From contig JAJEKV010000004.1 of NCBI GenBank assembly GCA_021234155.1, forward strand, positions 310,001 to 374,000: a stretch of 64,000 bases of DNA. Reading direction: 5' to 3'. The translations under genes were made by a program, and so were the position numbers. Position 1 is the first letter of the stretch, and each line of letters starts with the position of its first letter. The notes beneath the pieces are model-generated. The model was not told the DNA's origin. It saw only the letters and a list, made by a program, of their open reading frames with translations, and made no database searches. The DNA comes from Isoetes taiwanensis (taxonomy: Eukaryota > Streptophyta > Lycopodiopsida > Isoetales > Isoetaceae). This document shows, one piece after another, positions 22,408-33,969 of this stretch.

Positions 22408-23190
22408 GATGAGGTTGTGAAGAATTGGCCACCTGCAAGGGCCTTGAGAGATGTCAAAGATGAGAAGCACATAGACTTTTTTTATGGCATGGGATCATGG
22501 CAGGTATTTAAGTAACTTAAAATTGTTTCAATACAAAACAAAGCATGAACATCATCTGTTTTCTTGGCAGTTTTTCCTTGTAGTCATAGCAAGGGCTTTG
22601 GCTGAAGAGTTATTTTCCAGAGTTGCAATCCAGGTTTGAAATGCAAATAAATTATATGCAACAATAGCGTACTAAATCTATGTATATAAATTGTTAATTC
22701 GTGTAATTTGTTCATTTAGGATGGACTAGCTCATGATATACAAATGAGTGCTACTGGACTGGAAGAGACAAAACAAGGTCTCTTGAGCCCTCAGTAGTCA
22801 TTATCTCCGCTTGTCTAGTATCATCATTACTGCAAAGGTTTTTCCTTTGAAAACCTTTCGAGGCAAGGGTTTTTTAATCCTAGTAATAATGATTGTACTA
22901 GCCCATTGTATGGGTCCCATGACCTATTGGTCTCCGTGGACGTTAAAAAATTTATTCTATTCTATTCTATTCTTCATTAGTAAGTAATTTTTGTCTGTAG
23001 ATAGAGATTTATCCAAACTGCTATAATCTTGCATGTATGATGCAGACTTCAATGCTGCCTTTATTTCTACCCTTTGCTCAGACATTTTGCAGCTATTTTG
23101 CCAACTGCTTTGACTGGTTCTATGTACTATATGCTATCATCTCCTCGAGATACTAGAGCTTGTAGATATTTTTTGGTTTATTTCATTTGG
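22408..23190 (+). pseudogene. CPBP (ABI/CAAX-like) intramembrane protease, partial gene or pseudogene
   Basis: Exons with consensus splice sites can be traced. Exon 22,408-22,503 (WPPARALRDVKDEKHIDFF) ends in GTATTT. Exon 22,570-22,632 (ARALAEELFSRVAIQ) carries the CPBP motif EExxxR. Exon 22,719-22,777 encodes DGLAHDIQMSATGLEE. The exon from 23,046 encodes SMLPLFLPFAQTF and, after a one-base shift, AAILPTALTGSMYYMLSSPR. The order matches plant CPBP proteases of the At5g60750 type, thylakoid or envelope membrane proteins of unclear substrate. A SINE-like repeat sits in the third intron. Phase mismatch and the frameshift suggest a pseudogene. Confidence 0.7.
22835..22975 (+). repeat. SINE-like repeat with (TATTC)n tail, copy 2
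   Basis: The block CAAAGGTTTTTCCTTTGAAA then AAGGGTTTTTTAATCC, CCCATTGTATGGGTCCCATG, TCTCCGTGGACGTTAAAA and a short TATTC tail. The first half resembles the GGGTTTTTCC...TTTTTTAATCCC block of the tandem elements at 14,690-14,745 and 42,104-42,155. It is inserted in an intron of the CPBP relic. Confidence 0.65.
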
Positions 23191-23980
23191 TTTCTTCATT
23201 AGTCGTAGTTTGCATTGAATGAGAACCATGTCGGTTGGAGTCTTTGGAACACTGTTTAAACTGCTCAGAGAATATGGTTGCTTGATTCGCATTTTTTATT
23301 TTACCTTTTATCATGAGTTTATCTTAGTTAGAAATTATGATATTTTCTGACTTATTGTCACTAAAGACCAGCATGAGTCCAGTATTGATGTCGATGCCCT
23401 TGGTATAGTTCATGGAATCAACGTTCTGCTTATTCCCAGATCTGTGCAAGCATCTTATGCAGTATCTAAGAATGGTGGCATTGTTAAGGCAATGTTTTCT
23501 TGAAGGAGCTTCAAAGTTTGATCCTATGGTTTCAGCAGATCAGATTGATTTGGACCTCAATAGACCTTTTTTAATCAAACCTTGCAACATCTTACTTTGC
23601 GGGGGCTCCAGGTCTGGCACCAGCATGGCTGAGCTTGTAGTGAATCTACATTCTTTGCTTGGAATTTAGCAAGGCTTGTAAATAAATACTAAGCAACTCC
23701 ATGCCCCTTGTGGTAGTGAAGCTTTGCTCATGTATTATGCCATTTTTGAGTACCAAGCTAAAGAAAGTCTCTACATTACTGTAAGAAAGTTTGGCAAGGT
23801 TCATTATTATTGCGAATTTTATAGGTAACGAAAATAAATATGATGTTGCTGTGGTAATTTCTCTATAGTCAATATGGACAGTAAGAGTGGCAGTGTATTA
23901 GAGGCATAAGTCTTTGATATAATCCATTTCAACGTGTAGTATTGTGGACCTCAATGATTGCAGTATATTTAGCATCACAA
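23191..23980. other. Unassigned; one 85-codon frame
   Basis: A frame at 23,412-23,669 includes VSADQIDLDLNRPFLIKPCN and looks coding-like, but no domain is recognised. It has no partner exons that I can link. Confidence 0.3.
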
Positions 23981-23984
23981 AGCC

Positions 23985-24600
23985 ATAGAAGTTGTTGAGC
24001 TCTTTCAACAAATGTAACAGAAAGTTATGCTTCCAGACAAGGCTACTTGTGTTAGCGCCTTGGATGCCTGTGTGAATCTTGCTGCCCTAACAAAGGGCAC
24101 CATCATCAGTCTCTATATCACTCTGAATAGATCTGATTTTGATGGTTGTGGACACAACCGTTATGAGCATGTATGGCAATTGTGATCATCTAAACAAAGC
24201 ACATAAGAAGTTTGATGAGATGCCCAAATGAAATCTTGTCACAAGGAATGCCATGATTGCAGCTTATGCTCACAATATTTTGCCAGCTTGCAGCCATGTA
24301 GGGTTGGTTGATGATGGTCATTATTATTTCCAGGTTATGAGAAATGACCACGGAATTAGACCAACTTTGGAGCATTGTAGTTGCATGATTGACCTACTTG
24401 CAAGAACAGGGTATCTAAATGATGCAGAGGGGTGGGTATGTGATATGCATTGCCTCCTAATACTATGATGTGGGCTGCTTGTTAAATTCATCATGATATT
24501 GACAGAGCCAAGCATATTACAAAACAAGTATAGAGCTACATCCAGAGAATGCTGCTCCATATATACAGTTAGTGCAGTGAAGGATATGAAGATGATATGC
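23985..24600 (+). pseudogene. PLS-class pentatricopeptide repeat (PPR) pseudogene
   Basis: Across three frames the translation reads VMLPDKATCVSALDACVNLA, then HKKFDEMPK, NLVTRNAMIAAYAHN, CSHVGLVDDGHYYFQVM, HGIRPTLEHCSCMIDLLART and GYLNDAEGWV. This is the standard C-terminal order of PLS PPR proteins just before the E/DYW domain. Such proteins bind organelle RNA and guide C-to-U editing. Several stops and a missing stretch between AYAHN and the CSHVG repeat show it is dead. Confidence 0.85.
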
Positions 24601-24668
24601 ACGAATAGTTCGAACTTAAGGTGAGCTTTGTGCATTTCCATTTATTTCCAGACGATGTGATATCTATT

Positions 24669-25304
24669 AAGAAATCGAGCATGTTAATTGGTTTGTTTCT
24701 TGCAGCTATTCTCCCGAGGCTTCTAGTTTGTATCTTGAAGAATGCCAAGTTTAACAAGACAAGAAGACGATGCATTTTTCCCTTCGCTTATTCCTGTCTG
24801 CAGAAACATAGACAATCAATTAGCCTGTTGATAGCACACACTATATGAGTCATGTATCCTTTTAATTTTTTGCAGAAGATGACAACTTAGAGCAAGGAAT
24901 TGTCAGAAGTACTGCTAAGAGGTCATAAATCTATCACGCCATACAGTTGCATATTCTTTGGCATCCATTCAGAAATCGAGCATGTTAATTGGTTTGTTTC
25001 GTGTAGCTAATCTTAAAGGTAACTGCTCTGTACAGTATCCTTTTGTGCAATATCCCAAGGCTTCTAATTTGTATCTTAAAGAATGCCAAGTTTAACAAGA
25101 TAAGAAGACGATGCATTTTCCCCTTCACTTGTTCCTTTCTGCAGAAACATAGCCAATCAATTAGCCTGTTGATAGCACACACTATATGAGTCATGTATCC
25201 TTCTAATTTTTTGCAGAAGATGACAATTTAGAGCAACGTATTGTTAGAAGTACTGCTAAGAGGTCATAGATCTATCATGCCATACAATTGCATATTTTTT
25301 GGCT
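24669..25304. repeat. Direct duplication of a ~300-bp segment
   Basis: 24,669-24,961 and 24,971-25,304 share long near-identical blocks, starting GAAATCGAGCATGTTAATTG, then GAATGCCAAGTTTAACAAGA, CAATCAATTAGCCTGTTGAT and AGTACTGCTAAGAGGTCATA. Copy 2 has an insertion of about 40 bp after GTGTAGCTAATC. Confidence 0.9.
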
Positions 25305-25540
25305 AGGTATATGGACCACCACTCAAAGTAATATGCAAACTCGTATCTATTTTTTGTATATTCTCTTTGATAGATCAACCAAACATTGCATTGGTAGTGT
25401 TGTTTAAAGCAGTAGCAAGTCCTTAGAGGTCTTTTCATTCTTTCTTACAGATGCTAGTGTCCCGACTCATTTCTATAGTGTGTAATTTCTATAGATGTAA
25501 TTTCATCTTTTCCATCATGCACATTTTTTTATAGAACATT

Positions 25541-26128
25541 GTTTGGGGTCTGGGTTCGGGAACGCCTGCAAGACAGCCCTCTGTGAGGACCCTTGGATCT
25601 AACAGGAGAATCCGGGGGACTATGTCACGCGGGATTTGCAAGAAAAGAACAAGAAGAAGAAAACAGAACAAAAGAGAACAATGAGAGGAAAATGATAAGC
25701 TTCCTTGATATCAATGATGAACATACATGAGCTCTCGCAATCGAGAGAAGACTGAAGAGAGACAAGACTCAAAACTCATCTAAAAATCATGTGCTAGCTC
25801 TACTCATATATATAGTACAATGGCCTTTGGCCCAATATAGACACTCGGACTGATCTCGGTGCCGACTCCTGGAAGGAGGCCCGATTTGCAGGAATGCCGG
25901 GCGGTGCCTCTTGAAGTGCCTAGAATCACGCCGCCGGCGACGCTGGCGGTGACGGGTCATCACTTGTCGTGGGCCTCTTGGTATCGAGACCCGTGCTTTG
26001 ATGCGGGTTCCGGCCGCTTGGTCTTCGCTGACCTTGGACGAATGACTCGCGGCCTGCCTGGATCCTTGAGCTTGACCTGGTCCGTCAGATGCATGAATAG
26101 TCCCGCACTGTGAGGCACGGGACTAACA
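25541..26128 (-). repeat. 3' LTR (588 bp)
   Basis: On the plus strand it runs TGTTTGGGGTCTGG...GGACTAACA. The minus strand carries a TATATATA box around 25,806-25,815. The first 320 bases appear identical to the other LTR. The last 250 differ at many sites, nearly all of them CAG/CTG in the other copy. Confidence 0.95.
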
Positions 26129-26140
26129 CTCCCCCCCACC
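26129..26140 (-). other. Polypurine tract
   Basis: The minus strand reads GGTGGGGGGGAG directly before the 3' LTR start TGTTAGTCC. It is the expected primer site for plus-strand DNA synthesis. Confidence 0.9.
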
Positions 26141-26518
26141 AAACGACACTCAGAGTGAAGAAAAGGAGGAAGTGTTTCTGAGGGCGGGAAGCCATCAGTC
26201 TGAAAGTGATCCTCACGGGAGTGAGGACGGCCACCATTATGGTAAGTGCTAATGAGATTCTGGCGTATTTGAAGAGCAGTAGGAGTGTTGAGCCCAAGGG
26301 CAGGATCGGCGTCAATGAGAAATTGAGAGCGCACCATGTCTTCAAGGGCAGCATGGGCTTCAGAAGAAACAAATTGGCACTCCATGAGTAGGCAGGTCTG
26401 GAGACCGAAGGCACTGACGCTGGCATTCGGATTACAGTGAAAGATGGGACGCTGCCATTTAAAGAGTCGACCTGGGGATGCATTTGAGAGCAGCACGTAA
26501 AACCGCTTGACGGCAGAA

Positions 26519-29105
26519 TCAAGGATCGGGTGAGGTGGCTGCATTCTGCAAGAAGGTGTCAAGACCATGCAGGGCATCAGCAGGGCATTGCCAACCACGC
26601 TCATTGGGAATATAGATCCAATTGGTAGTGTTATCAAGGGTGGCACCATCCTCCCAATTGGAGCGGCGAACAAAACGGGGATCCCACCGGAGATCCGTCG
26701 AGATCTGAGGTGGAGTCCATCCAGCATGACCATCCATGACCTTGGTCCAAAAGGGGAGACGCCAATCAGAGGTCAAGAACCTGGGGCGTGGAGGAACACC
26801 CAGGGAAGCATAGGGAGAGGGGATCATGCCCGTGGGCGTGGGCTGCTGAGCCTGCTCCCTGAATTCTCGGACAAGAGCCGGATCTAGAGCTTTGCACCAA
26901 TGGTCCCAAACGTAAGGTGGAGTCGAGAATTTCTGTGGAGGGCTATCCCAACCCGTGGGGACTGTCTTGCTATCCAGGAGAGCTCGCAGTTGATTGTATC
27001 CTGCCAGGTGCTGCATATAAACTTGTGCAAAGGGAAGATCCTCGGGATGTCCCAGATACTTCCTTATCTGTTGCAGCGCTTCAGCTTGCCAGAGAGGCAA
27101 ATGATGAGCAAGCTCAGGCATGTACTCTTGATGAAGAGCGTGTGTCTGATCATGATTAGCCAGATAGGGATTGTTATCCAAAAGCAACCATTGAAGTGTG
27201 GGATCACCCTGAAAGTTCTGATGTGGCCCATCTCGGAATTTGTCCTGTGTATCAGCCAGATAGAAATCATGAAAAATGTACGCCATTGGCTGAACAACTC
27301 TGAAGGTGATCATATCCGGATCGTCACAGTGAATGAGATCAAAGACTAAAAGGGCGCAGAATAAACCTTTGTCTTCAACAGAGAGGTCTGGCCAGATCCG
27401 AAGAAAATCTGCAGTGCGCAGGGGAACATCAACTGGACCATCAGCCCCATGCCACTTCAGAAGAAAGAGGTGGCGACGGGCAACCACATAATCCAGATAA
27501 CTGGAAGGAACAGGGAAGTCAACAGGCAGGTTGCTAGCTATGGTAACATAGCCGTCAAGTTTGGTCTGAGCCTCATCAGCAGACTGAATAGCTTGCTGTA
27601 GCTGTTGTTCGAGGTCACGGATCTCCTTTTCTAACGTAGCATGGATCGGTCACGGACCCATTTTCGGAAGTCGTGACATGTGAGGAGGATTGCCCAGGAG
27701 CATTGAGTCGAAGCACGGCAATCTCAGCGTCATCAAGAATTTTCTGTTTCTGAACCTCCGTAAGCTGTTCTTGGAGAGATGTGAGCTGAGAGGTCAAAGA
27801 GGCAATTTGAGCGTCACGTGCTGTAAGGTCTTGTGCTTGAATGTTGTAATTCCGAGAGAGGTCTGTATACAGCGTGTTGAGTTTGGCAATATCTTTATCT
27901 TTGGCAACCAAAAGAGTCTCTCGTGCCTTGACCTGCTCCAATAATTCTTGAATGGTGGTCTGCAATTGTGTCTGCTGATCGGCAAGCTGAGTAATCTGAT
28001 TTTGGGCAGCCTTGAGATCTTCACGAGCCTGTAAAAAGACTTCGTGCTTGTCTTGAAGCTGGGTCTCCAGAGTATTCACTTGCGTGGTAGCGGTTTGAGG
28101 GTCACGGTGAACTGCGTCGGAGACCTCCAGGGCCGTTTGAACCCCATGCATGAGAGCTTCTTGGGATTCTTGTAACTTGAGAGCAGCAGCTTGAGCATCC
28201 TGCTGATATTGATACAAAAGCTGGCGAGGGTGCGGAGGCAGAGGGGCCTGCTGTTGCCGTGTTTGTAATGTTTGGGAGATATGATGAGAACTGGAGGGCC
28301 TCGTTTCTGTAGAGGAAGAGGAGACAGTGACATGCGTGGTGTTATGCTGGACATGACCAGAAGAAGAAGGGCGTGAAGTGCCAACTGGTTGATTTTGAGG
28401 AAGGGAATGAAAGGACTGTTGAGTGGAAGCATGAGAATGAGGAGGGGAGGGAGGAAAGTAATGACGAATGATGGCTTGAAGATGGCCTCCCACGGAAACT
28501 TCAGAGATAGAAGTGGCAGCCCGAAGACGGTCAACTTCTTGGAGAAGACGGTAGAACAACAATTGGGGCCAATCAATGTGGTGGTTGGAGCGAGTAGCAG
28601 TGACCACTATATTATAGAAAGGCTTATTGATATGGGTGTTCTTGATAGAATACCCAAGGAACTTGCGCCACAGAAACTTAACAAAGGTTTCATGGGGCTT
28701 GTCAATATTTGTCAGGCGATGCACGTTTGCATGATAAGCAGGAGCACCAAACTCAGTGACATCTAGATCCTGTATGGCAGACCAAGATAAACAAGGGGTT
28801 TGCAAAGGGATATGGAATACCTCAGAAATTAGGTGCTGGGTCAGTGAAATGGTGGTGCCATCGACCACTGTAGTGTATCCATTCGGGCTGTTGACGATGT
28901 GAGCGATGAACTGCTTCAACTGGTCTGGATTTGGAGCCGGAAGTTCCATTTGTGAAAATTCGTAAAGCTTCTGGCGTTCTGCGACTTCACGATTCGGGCC
29001 AACAAGGGCTTCACGGAAAGTGGGCGTCAAGAAGGATACTGACTCGAAAAGAGCCGGTTCCCTGGGAGCAGAAGCTTGAAGTGTAGGAAATTTTGGGGCA
29101 GCCAT
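26519..29105 (-). pseudogene. Extra ORF of the Gypsy element (unknown protein, coiled-coil middle)
   Basis: It lies between integrase and the PPT, on the gag-pol strand. The first part (start at 29,105, MAAPKFPTLQASAPREPALF, in a good GCCATGGC context) has about 230 residues with a globular look (VVDGTTISLTQHLISEVFHI), a Ser/Pro/Gln-rich linker, and a heptad-rich coiled coil of about 170 residues. A one-base shift near 27,640 moves the frame into a second part of over 320 residues (RRHLFLLKWHGADGPVDVPL ... HYVWDHW-like region ... DALHGLDTFLQNAA). No fusion peptide, membrane anchor or signal peptide is seen, so it is not an obvious envelope. It may resemble 'putative plant transposon protein' domains (unverified). 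Confidence 0.7.
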
Positions 29106-30239
29106 GGCAAAGAGCTTCAGAAAAGAACGGTGATGCAAAGGCGGAGAGCGGAGAACGGAGGGGCTAAGGACTAAGGCGCAGAGAATGAAAAGGTTTAGGT
29201 TATAAATGGAGGCGAAGGGGTATGATGAGGGCGAAACTGTAACCGTTGATGGTGCCAGGTGTCTAAAGATGCCAAGGAGGGGATTGAGAGGCAAAAAATT
29301 TGGCTAAGTCCCCGAACAACAAAGGGAGAAGCAATGAACGGTAGAGATGAGGCGTGAGAGAATGATCGGATGTGACAGGTGGCCAAAGGACACACATTAA
29401 TATGCGACGGGTATGAAAAGAAGGAATGGCATTTAATGCTGGCAACTCAAGGTGGGATATCATTAAAACGAAGGTGTCAGAAGGTACCATGGCTAGATAT
29501 GCGGCGGGAGAAAAGATTCCCCATTTAGTAACAGCCTTGCATTGCAACCACGTTGGCGAATTTTTTGATTGGTCCACGTCGACAGGGAGTTCCTCGGTTG
29601 GCTATATAAGAGAAGCAGAGATTGAAGCGGAGACACCCGATGGCGCTCAGTATGTCTGCTGCTGGTTTCCATGACAAATGCACTATGCCTTCCAACTGCC
29701 TGGAGTGGATTACGTGCAAAATGGATTGTCTGGACCTCTGGCGGTGCCACAATCATTGGCATTGCTATGGGCGTGGTGGTGTCTTTGGCATGGCTGAGCA
29801 TGCCGATCCCCACACCAACGGGATGGAGGTGATTACGCACTGCTATTTGGGACCACGAGCACAACCGGTACCACATCCCTGCGTATCACCTCTGCTCCGA
29901 ACCCGGAGTAGAGGGTGTTCTCCTTAGGACTTAGTAGATAGGGCTCGAGCCCGTTTTTTGTATATAGGGCAGTGCCCATAGCGGAAATATTTGGGCATTG
30001 CCCACATTTTGTAAAAATGCCACCTATAATATAAATATGCATTTGGTTTAGTCACTATCTGTTGTGTTTTGTATGAAGGCTGCGTCGCGTTTGTTGATTT
30101 TCACTTTACGTGGTATGAAATGTTTTTGAAAGCCATTAACCGATGTAGGTAATGGAGTGCCATCTAATTCAGCCATTTGGAAAACGCTAGGTCGAACCAC
30201 TTGAGCAATTTGATAAGGGCCAAGCTATCGAAACTTGAG
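29106..30239. other. Spacer between pol and the extra ORF
   Basis: No domain is seen. Only weak TATA-like sequences occur near 29,200 (TTATAAATGG on the plus strand, TTTATAACC on the minus strand). An internal promoter or splice acceptor for the extra ORF would have to lie here. Confidence 0.4.
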
Positions 30240-31240
30240 TTTACAGGAAAATTTTTGTCCGAGAATCATAAAGAAGAACCAAATCTCCTTCCTTGAATGT
30301 TTTTGTCTTCAAAGCGTTTGTCATGTAAAGATTTTTGCAACCGTTGTCCATGAAGAACACGAATATAAGCATCCCTTCTAAGTTCATCCAACTGTTCCAA
30401 TTGATAAACCCTTTCTTTGAGTGCGGGCGGATTATGGGCGTGCTTGGTTGAAAAGCGGAGAGTTGGGAGAATGTACTCAAAAGGCATGAGAGCTTCTTGA
30501 CCATAAACCAATTTGAAAGGAGTGTGACCCGGTAGCTATTTTGAAACAAGTATTGTAAGCCCAAAGAACGATTAGGAAGTTTGTTTTGCGGTCGGTCACG
30601 AGCGAAGCGTCCGCATTTTTCTTGAGAATGGTGACGAGTTTTGTTGGTGCTTTCAGCCAAACCGTTCCCTTGAGGATAGTAAGGTGTGCTCTTGTGATGA
30701 TGTATCAGGAGATAATCCGTCAGTTCCTTGATGGTATGATTGATAAAATGGACACCCGATCATCGACCAGCTCAGGTGGGGCAGCCGAATCGCGTGATGA
30801 TTTGTTGATAGATGACCTTGGGCGTGCTTGTCGCGGTGTTGTGCGGAAGTGCGCAAGCTTCCGCCCATTTGGTAAGCGTAGTCGGTGAGAACAGAATGTA
30901 GCGAACGCGGGTGTGCCGCCAGCGGGAGGATCGATGGGTCCCACAAAATCCATTCCCCATTTCTCGGAAGTGGCGTGGCGGACGGCGTCAAGGGAAGCGT
31001 CCGCGGGCGTGGGGCCGTCCAATGGGCCGGCAAGCGTCCCACGTCTTGGCGCGGCGTGGCGTCTTTGAAGAGCGTGGGCCAAAAATAACCAGCAAGAAGG
31101 ATTTTGCGTGCCGTGGTGTCACCATGAAAATGACCACCACCTAGCCCTTCATGGGCTTCTCGAACAATATCTGGGACCTCATGAGGGAGAACACAGCGTC
31201 GAAGGATGGTATCCTTACCCTTTTTGTAAAGATGGCCTGC
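30240..31240 (-). pseudogene. Gypsy integrase
   Basis: The N-terminal zinc-binding part is partly kept (REAHEGLGGGHFHGDTTARK, GYFWPTLFKD). The catalytic D,D,E triad is recognisable across frames: KWGMDFVGPI, then VDDR with HFINHTIKELTDY, then YPQGNGLAESTNKT. The following LVYGQEALMPFEY block is the common end of the core domain. At least three frame changes occur. The enzyme would insert the DNA copy into the genome. Confidence 0.85.
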
Positions 31241-32932
31241 AACCATGGTGTAGTCACGGACCTCGCGGAGAAATTGATGTCGACGGGATTGTCGCTTGGC
31301 TGGAGAGAGCGTGGCATCCTCGGGTGGAAGAGCGCCTGTGAGGAGATACTGCTGAAAGTCATGAAACCAATGAGGTGTTGCCGTGACCAGAAAGAGTTGA
31401 GCGTCAGGAAAGGCGTCTGAGACTCCAGTGGAGGGATCATCTGTGTGGATGCGTGAAAGATAATCCGGGACAACATGAGATTTGCCGGCCTTGTGAACAA
31501 TTTCAAAAGGTGCAAATTCTTGCAGAAGGAGGACCCAACGAGCAATGCGGCCCGTGGGCGTGGATTTGTTGATCAAATAAAGAAGTGCTTGGTGGTCAAC
31601 AAAGAATTTGATCTGACTGCCCAAAAGATAGTGACGGAAGCGTTGGACGCAGAAAATTAAACCCAAGGCTTCTCGCTCTGTGGCAGAGTAGTTGCGCTCA
31701 GCAGAATTGAGTTTCCGGCTGGCGTAGCGGTTTGGTTTGTCAGTGTGCGCATCATATTCTTGAGAAAGAACAGCTCCAATAGCAAAGGCCGAGACATCGA
31801 CATGAACATGAAAGGGCTTGTCCCATTGAGGAGGAACAAGAACCGGGGCATGAGTAAGCAAGAGCTTCAACTGTTGGAAGCGACATCCGTTTGGGAATTC
31901 CAAGCCCAGGTGGATTCATCACCCGTGAGTTTATGAATGGGATCTGCAATGGCGAGCCCAGGGGAATGAAAGTGGAGTAATAATTGACCTTACCCAAGAA
32001 GGGCGTGTTTCCTTGATATTGGCTGGTGCTTGAGCCTTGAGCACCACGGCTGATTTTGGCGAGGATTCGTGGTGATACCGCTTTTTTGACCACATGTCCC
32101 AAGAGAACACGAAGTGGCGCAAAAGGTGCATTTTTCGGGATTGAGACTAATGCGGACTCATCACATTTCTGAAAGAGCGAGTTCAATTTATCCAAATGGT
32201 CAGCCATGGGGCTGTAGGCGAGAGAAGTCATCTTGAAAAATTTGCAAGAAGGGATTTTCCTTCATAAAATCATGAAAAAGCGAGAGCATGATACGTTGAA
32301 GCGTGGATGGAGAGTTTGATAATCCAAAAGGAACCACCTTGTAGGCAAAAAAGTGCCCCTTACGGGGTGGTGAAAGTAGTCTTGAGTTGATCAGATTCGT
32401 TGATTGAGATCCGATTGTAGCGAGAAAAACCATCCATGAAGTACATCTCATGTCCGGCAACCTCTTCAGAACACAGTGCGTGAAGGGAAGTGGAAAATGA
32501 TCACGCTCGGGTGCTTTGATTGAGTTTTCGGTAGTCCCGCAAAAGCGGATCTTACCATTGTGTTTGAGTGCAATGACAATGGGGCTCACCCATTGAATGT
32601 TTGACCTCATAGATCAAACCCGCAGCAAGGAGTTTGTCGATTTACGCCTTGGACGCGATCCACGGTGGTGGGGTTGAGCGATGCATCTTGTCGTTGCTAG
32701 GCTGGGCGTGCATCAGACTTGGTAGGAATAGTGAGTTCCCCCAAGGTTTTGTTGATCCCCGAAGATCTCTGTAGCTCCAGGCGAAAATGTGTTTGAACTT
32801 TTTGAAGAGCGTGACGGCCCTGTTACGATAGGGTGTCGGAAGATTTGCAGCAATTCGGACAGGCTGATTGTTGCCTACGTCCACAATCTCGACTTGGGAG
32901 TGAATATGGGGATAACTTCCGTGTCTGGACAA
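31241..32932 (-). pseudogene. Gypsy reverse transcriptase and RNase H
   Basis: RT: QWVSPIVIALKHNGKIRFC, FAYKVVPFGLSNSPSTLQRI and FLQIFQDDF, where FQDD replaces the usual YVDD/YLDD. Then HLDKLNSLFQKC, LLGHVVKK, and FLGKVNYYSTFI from connection and thumb. RNase H: FHVHVDVSAFAIGAVLSQ, YSATEREALGLIFCVQRFRH, IKFFVDHQALLYLI and VVPDYLSR, giving the D-E-D-D acid set. Several frameshifts separate the pieces. Confidence 0.9.
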
Positions 32933-33153
32933 TATGAGCAGGAGGTTGAAGCATAACGGGATCGTGGCACTCTGCGTGGTGAAAAAGAGGTTCTTTGAGT
33001 GTCATCAAGCGGAGGTTGCTTCATAACGGCGTGTACATCTACGAGAGTGGCGGGGAGGTTCAGCATCTGAAAAGTGATCAACACGTTGGATTCGATTGCA
33101 AGGAGCCAGGTAAGGGTCAAGCAAAGCAGCCACAGCCTGGTCCTGATCAAGAG

Positions 33154-33900
33154 TCATTTCTCCCCAAGGATCAGCATATTCGGGGTAGGATGATGAGAGG
33201 CGCACTTCTTGGTGGAGCTGAACTTGATAGATATTACGGGCTTCCTCGGAATCGGTGTCGAGAGAGAGGGTTCAGCATTATCGACGGAAATGATTTTGCC
33301 TGTTTCCAAGTCCATGGTGGCATTGAGGTGACCATCGTGATGACTAAGCGATCCGTGGCCCGATAATGGATACTCTTGGCCCGGGCGGAGAAAAGGTCGG
33401 CCGACCAACATTTCATAATCACACGGATCTTCTCCAGCCTTCCAAACACCAAATTCCAAGGGGAATCCGAGATCACCAATGTTGATGTGAAGAAGAGGCG
33501 TGGCCTTGAGGTCTCGTGATATGGCCATTGGCCAATTTGATGTCATATGGGGCCGCGATAGAGTTGTTTGATGCCCATTTGTTTGGCGGAGTTTATCCGT
33601 GATGAGATTGACCGCGCTACCTCCGTCAATTTGAACATGATTGACTTGTTGATTGCCCAGTGGCATGTACCGTGGGAGTAGAGGTAGCAACAGCCCCAAC
33701 CAAAGCGGTCGGGAGTGGTGGCGGTCCTTGAGAGCAGGACAGAGTTTCAAAATTGTGGCCAAACTTAAAGGAATTTTAATTTTGGCTAGCTCCTCTTGGA
33801 GTTCCAAAGGCACATGAGAAAAAGGATCTGCTGGATCCACGGGTCTTTGGAGTGCGTGGTAATGAAGCAAAGCAACTTCTTTGAGTAGGTCAACCTCGGC
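33154..33900 (-). pseudogene. Gypsy aspartic protease (retropepsin)
   Basis: QIDGGSAVNLITDKL carries the catalytic Asp as DGGS, a variant known in plant Gypsy elements in place of DTGS/DSGS. YEMLVGRPFL matches the ILGR flap-side motif. A preceding stretch (LHYHALQRPVDPADPFSHV) links to gag. Confidence 0.8.
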
Positions 33901-33969
33901 GGCTATATTTGGATAGGTGCGAGGCGTGGAGGTTGAGGCGTGGAAGGTGCTTCTTGTCTTTGTTGAGCT

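Noticed and set aside
25960-26733. 257-codon minus-strand frame across the 3' LTR and PPT
   Set aside because: It overlaps the end of the extra ORF in another frame and runs through the PPT. Codon content is not protein-like.
26567-27349. Plus-strand frames of 80-150 codons inside the Gypsy extra ORF
   Set aside because: Antisense shadows of a better supported minus-strand ORF, with no domain.
29599-29620. TATA-like GCTATATAAGAG on the plus strand in the Gypsy spacer
   Set aside because: It points away from all genes of the element and no downstream gene is visible.
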